Source: Eledone cirrhosa
Lineage: Eukaryota; Mollusca; Cephalopoda; Octopoda; Eledonidae
NCBI GenBank assembly: GCA_964016885.1
Contig: OZ024743.1
Coordinates: 21,131,295 to 21,195,294, forward strand
DNA: 64,000 bases
Direction of reading: 5' to 3'
Shown in pieces: positions 58,513 through 64,000 of this stretch. Positions within the stretch are counted from its first letter, which is position 1; each line of letters begins with the position of its first letter. The position numbers and the translations under genes are program-made. The notes beneath the pieces were generated by a model, which searched no databases, was not told where the DNA came from, and was given only the letters and a program-made list of their open reading frames with translations.

Positions 58513-58560
<48 letters not shown>
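58436..58560. repeat. Two (TA)n tracts around a LINE tail fragment
   Basis: TA runs at 58436-58476 and 58516-58557. Between them, 58483-58515 ('aaacccatgctagcgtggaa' then 'gatagacattaaacga') is the 3' end of the position-1 LINE family with nothing upstream. Confidence 0.8.
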
Positions 58561-58561
<1 letters not shown>

Positions 58562-59149
58562 GAAACACACAGATACATGCGGACACACACATATATACAT
58601 GAATGCATCCGCACCCAACTGTGAGTTAAGGGTGCCAACTTCACCGATGTTGCTCAATGAATGACTGGGACAGACCAATTCAGTTTGAACCAGACTGAAC
58701 CAGTATCAGAGTTAAAAATACATTATGTTTCTCGACCGTTATATCGCGTGACTATCTCCCCCTCCGCCTTTTGGGATTCTTTCTCACGTCGTGTAGACGC
58801 GTTCTTGAGACTAGTAAAATGAGGTATCCTCTTGATAAGTCGGCAGACCTCGCAAGGACTCTATATCTTTGATATATTGTTTTTTGTTTATGCCACGAAA
58901 CTACGTAGTCGAGGAATTTAGGAGCAGTTTAGGTATGATACATTTTATTACTAATTATATCTAAATGTTTCTTCTCTCTCCATAATGTATTTTTAACTCT
59001 GATACTGGTTCAGTCTGGTTCAAACTGAATTGGTCTGTCCCAGTCATTCATTGAGCAACATCGGTGAAGTTGGCACCCTTAACTCACAGTTGGGTGCGGA
59101 TGCATTCATGTATATATGTGTGTGTCCGCATGTATCTGTGTGTTTCTAA
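58559..59149. repeat. Inverted repeat with 169-bp arms enclosing repeat R copy 1
   Basis: Arms 58559-58727 and 58981-59149 are near-perfect reverse complements: 'agaaacacacagatacatgc' and 'ccaacttcaccgatgttgct' in the left, with matching complements in the right. The 253-bp interior (58728-58980) is itself repeated downstream at 59318-59572. Could be a non-autonomous DNA element; AT-rich flanks hide any target duplication. Confidence 0.85.
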
Positions 59150-59317
59150 ATATATTAATAACTCCCTCTGGTCGAGCAATCTTTGAAGTGTGGGGACAAC
59201 TGGAAAGCTTCCATTACTCATACTTCTCGCCTTCTTCACTACCTCTTCTACGGCCTCGATATGAATACCCCCTCCGCCTCCGTGGTATTTTCTTCGTGGT
59301 TATAAGAGGCTTAGCTC

Positions 59318-60129
<812 letters not shown>

Positions 60130-60132
60130 TCG

Positions 60133-61385
60133 GTGATTAATTTCGACGACTCTATTTGGATTAAACAATCCAATAGTACCCCATTCGACGTAAGTATGGG
60201 CGCCAGCGATTCTGCGGAGGTTACTGATCTTATCGGCCTTTTCCTTCTTTTCTCTATCAAGGACGAATTCCCCAACGCGGGCGGTGGTTTGTACCGTGAT
60301 GATGGTCTTTTGACCATGACTAATGCGGACCTCGTGCTTGCGACAGGTTCAGAAAAGAACTCACAGCCTTCTTTAAAGGCTTCAACCTCTCTATACAGGT
60401 TGAGGTCAATCTCTCGGTCGTTAATTACCTCGACGTTACCCTCAATTTATCGAATGGGTTGTATTACCCGTATAGAAAGCCGAATGATACGCTTAATTAC
60501 ATAAGTAAGCTTTCCAACCATCCTGCCAGCATAACCAAGAACCTGGTAAGAAACGTTTCGTTGAGGCTTTCCCGTCTATCTACTAACGAGCATATTTTCA
60601 ACGACCATTCCACTTATTACAATGAAGCTCTTGCTCGGAGTGGATTTGTCGATAAGGTAGCATATACAGAGTACGAAAATAGACCTAGAAGAAATAGATC
60701 CCGTCGCATCTGTTGGTATAACCCACCATATAATATGGAGGTGGCCACACTATTAGCTAAGATCTTTCTCTCCCTTATTACGAAGCATTTTCCCCCTACG
60801 CATAAATATAGTAACATTTTTAATAGAAATACTATTAAAATTTCTTATTCTACGACTCCTAACCTTGCACATAACATCACAGCTTCAAATTTAGCTAAAC
60901 TACCTAGCCGTAGGAACACGTGCAACCCTGTAGTTAGTACTAACTGTAATTGTAGGAATCGGGCTGATTGCCCCCTATCCGGGAAATGCCTCTCTAGTAA
61001 CATTGTCTACAAATGTAAGGTTGAAACACCCACGTCCCGTAGGGCCTACATAAGGTTAACCGCCAATATATTCAAGCAGCGTCTTTACATGCATATCCAT
61101 TCTTTTCGTTACCCTCTAAGAAGGAATATGACGTCACTTTCAGCTTATATCTGGAGTCTAAAAGACAACCACACCCAATATAAGTTACACTGGGAGATCC
61201 TAGCTAGGGCTAGATCGTATAACGGAAATAAAAGACCATGTGACCTCTGCGCCGCTGAGGCCCTGGAAATACTCTACGCCACAGACCACATCTTAAACAA
61301 AAAATCTGATGCAATTTCCGCTTGTAAACATAAATTGCACAAAACTTTCCTGTATTACAGCCCCACATTATACTCTAACGGGTAG
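60133..61385 (+). pseudogene. Penelope-like protein: RT C-terminal half plus GIY-YIG endonuclease (frameshifted)
   Basis: Frame 1 (60133 to about 60345) has 'FDVSMGASDSAEVTDLIGLF' and YRDDG at 60292-60306, the catalytic Asp pair in the form typical of this class. The frame then shifts near 60342, where 'DRFRKELTAFFKGFNLSIQV' and 'VVNYLDVTLNLSNGLYYPYR' continue in another phase, open to 61385. Within the 308 codons from 60459: thumb-like region (1-110), Cys-rich motif 'CNCRNRADCPLSGKC' (about 163-177), then 'NIVYKCKV' and 'AYIRLTANIFKQR' (about 181-208). The YIG motif reads YIR, so a normally conserved Gly is lost. A CDLC pair is at 261-264. Non-functional as it stands because of the frameshift and missing RT N-terminus. 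Confidence 0.85.
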
Positions 61386-61637
61386 TACGATCTATACGTG
61401 GATATTTTACGTCTTGATGTGGTAGCTACGTATATGTTTTGTTTATACCATTACTTATTTGCATAGGGAACGTTTCCACGAACCAAAGTATCGTCTTCCT
61501 GTCTTCCTCTGGTTGCAACGTTTTTTTGTAATATCCACATCTGCGTTTACAGATTGACTTTGTTAGTTTCAGAAGATCCCTTTAAGGGTGAAAGCAGCGA
61601 TTCTTTGCTTAAACTTTAATCTATTATTTTAATAAAT
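61200..61637 (+). repeat. Terminal copy (right) of the Penelope-like element, end of ORF and 3' UTR
   Basis: Partner of 59697-60129. The coding end is at 61385, then a 250-bp UTR containing 'cagaagatccctttaagggt' followed by GAAAGC (61570-61595). Confidence 0.85.
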
Positions 61638-61867
61638 ATTTGCTCTACGGTTTTTATATATTTGATATATATTTATCCTTATCGAGCCCTCTTTGGATTT
61701 TAGTCTTCAAATTTATTATTATTATTATTATTACAGTTGCATTTATCTTGCTTTATGTTCATACGAGTTATCACCAAGTCACAACCAGTGACCTCAAGAG
61801 ACAACAAGGTCCGCCATGTTCAAGAAAGAACATACATATTCACACATGCATCTTTAGTGTTTAGACT

Positions 61868-62943
<1,076 letters not shown>

Positions 62944-63014
62944 ATTATTTGACACAGTAATACACTGGGTAATTGCTGGTCTTGTGCCAAAAGTAGAAAC
63001 AATTATTTGACACA
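62944..63014 (+). mobile_element. Very short 5'-truncated SINE family 1 with exact target duplication
   Basis: Only the last 45 bp of the SINE (62957-63001, ending 'cttgtgccaaaagtagaaac'). Flanked by 'attatttgacaca' at 62944-62956 and 63002-63014 (13 bp, identical). Confidence 0.9.
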
Positions 63015-63814
63015 TTAACTAACATTTACTTTTACTGAAAATCTTACAGAATTGTTTGTTATGTAAATTTCTTTTATTGTAATTAATTCCTAAATAAAAT
63101 AAACAAACAAATACAAATACCTATCTCAAAACATTTAATTAATTCATATTCATGTATGTTTTGTATATTGTAAATCATGTTTTTCGTTTTGTTTTGTTTT
63201 AGTGATTTACAAACCTCACCTTCTGCCCAATGACGAACAATGAAAAAATAACAAAAGCATACGTGGGTTTTGTGTATACTTATGGCATGACTTTCCATGC
63301 TAAATATCTAATAACCGCATTTTTCAGTTTAGGTGTTTCAAATTTGATAGGTGAAAACCATGTAAAAGCTCATCAAAGCGGCTTTTTCTTTTTGTGCATA
63401 GTAGAATGAATCTTTGACCTGACACCCACACCTAGACCTTGGGTGCTATCTGTTGTAAGCTTTCATACCAGATCTCATGTCTGATATTAACTTTCTTCAA
63501 CCCATCTCTGAAGCCCTTAAAAACTACCCTTCCTCCTCTGTGTAAGGCATATGCACACTCACCAAAAAATATCAATTCGATCTACATTTTTTCAGGTTCT
63601 AAATTTGACATGTTCATGTGTTTTGGATGAGATTTAACTCATGAAGCCTTATTTATTTATTACATTTTACACAGGTGACGAACTAAAATTGAATCCCATT
63701 CACAAAGTAAATATAGATAACACCATTTGTTACATAATGTTTTATACACATAAATGATGAGTTGAATGGTTTGGGAACTTGAGATAAATAATTGATTATT
63801 TATCTCAATGTTAT
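63015..63814. other. No recognised gene
   Basis: A minus-strand open frame (63298-63083) is followed by a donor-like AAG|GTGAGG at about 63223, but no good acceptor was seen upstream, so no exon is called. Confidence 0.4.
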
Positions 63815-63990
63815 TGTTGTTGTTTGCTCCATATCAACTACAATTGAGCAGATTAAAGACCATCCTGTATTTTCTAAGATGGTATAATGTGATTTGAGGG
63901 AGATTTGGTTACTATATTTAGCAAGTTGCGTGATCACATACAGCCTTTCTTTTGACTTGAGAATAAGAGTATCTCTAGTAGTGGAAACCC
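63815..63990 (+). repeat. Interspersed repeat family 3, copy 4
   Basis: 'ttgttgttgtttgctccata', 'acaattgagcagattaaaga', 'gatttgagggagatttggtt' and 'agcaagttgcgtgatcacat', in family order. Continues to the window edge. Confidence 0.6.
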
Positions 63991-64000
63991 AATGACTCAT

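Noticed and set aside
63083..63298. Possible internal exon with AAG|GTGAGG donor
   Set aside because: No convincing acceptor with a pyrimidine tract upstream, and the peptide is short and Phe/Cys-rich.

Overview
The window looks like a piece of a cephalopod mollusc nuclear genome, most likely an octopus. The evidence is low GC content, long stretches without coding sequence, abundant (TA)n and (CA)n microsatellites, and more than twenty copies of a tRNA-derived SINE whose body (tRNA-like head, then a conserved block ending in a 'cttgtgccaaaagtagaaa'-type tail) resembles the octopus OR-type SINEs. No bacterial or organellar features are present. This assignment comes from recognising repeats by eye, not from a database search.

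Only two segments look like exons of host genes, both 3'-terminal coding exons on the minus strand: 7127-7336 (about 69 residues, acceptor AG, stop, polyadenylation signal about 90 bp downstream) and 55079-55319 (79 residues, Ser/Thr-rich, ending in a possible class I PDZ ligand). Neither protein is recognised. The rest appears to be intron or intergenic DNA made of transposable elements.

Layout. 1-3374: near full-length but broken non-LTR retrotransposon (minus). 3.5-9.4 kb: three TTAA-flanked MITE-like elements, a degenerate short-period repeat, SINEs and the first exon. 9.4-16.5 kb: two copies of a LINE 3' region, two further LINE coding remnants, SINEs and a SINE sharing its 3' end with the LINE at position 1. 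19.3-20.5 kb: a hAT-like MITE, an inverted SINE pair and a long-TIR element, each with its own target-site duplication. 21.8-30.5 kb: a recent tandem duplication (3771-bp and 4888-bp units), the shorter unit lacking 1117 bp. 31.2-33.3 kb: SINE, microsatellites, a GC-rich hairpin and a possible Helitron terminus. 33.8-37.9 kb: two more copies of the first LINE family in opposite orientation. 38-49.9 kb: SINEs, a three-copy repeat with a large palindrome, and three LINE remnants. 51-54 kb: MITE, hairpin and repeat ends. 55 kb: second exon. 57.1-58.4 kb: Helitron helicase remnant. 58.5-61.6 kb: a nested inverted/direct repeat followed by a Penelope-like element with inverted terminal repeats. 61.9-62.1 kb: LINE C-terminus. 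The remainder is unassigned AT-rich DNA.

No autonomous element appears intact. LINE copies carry frameshifts or stops, the Helitron Walker A region is damaged, and the Penelope-like reverse transcriptase is frameshifted. The elements do explain one another: a LINE family with (TGA)n tails has a SINE partner with the same 3' end, and non-autonomous elements with 8-bp, 9-bp and TTAA target signatures imply at least three DNA transposase superfamilies active in this lineage.
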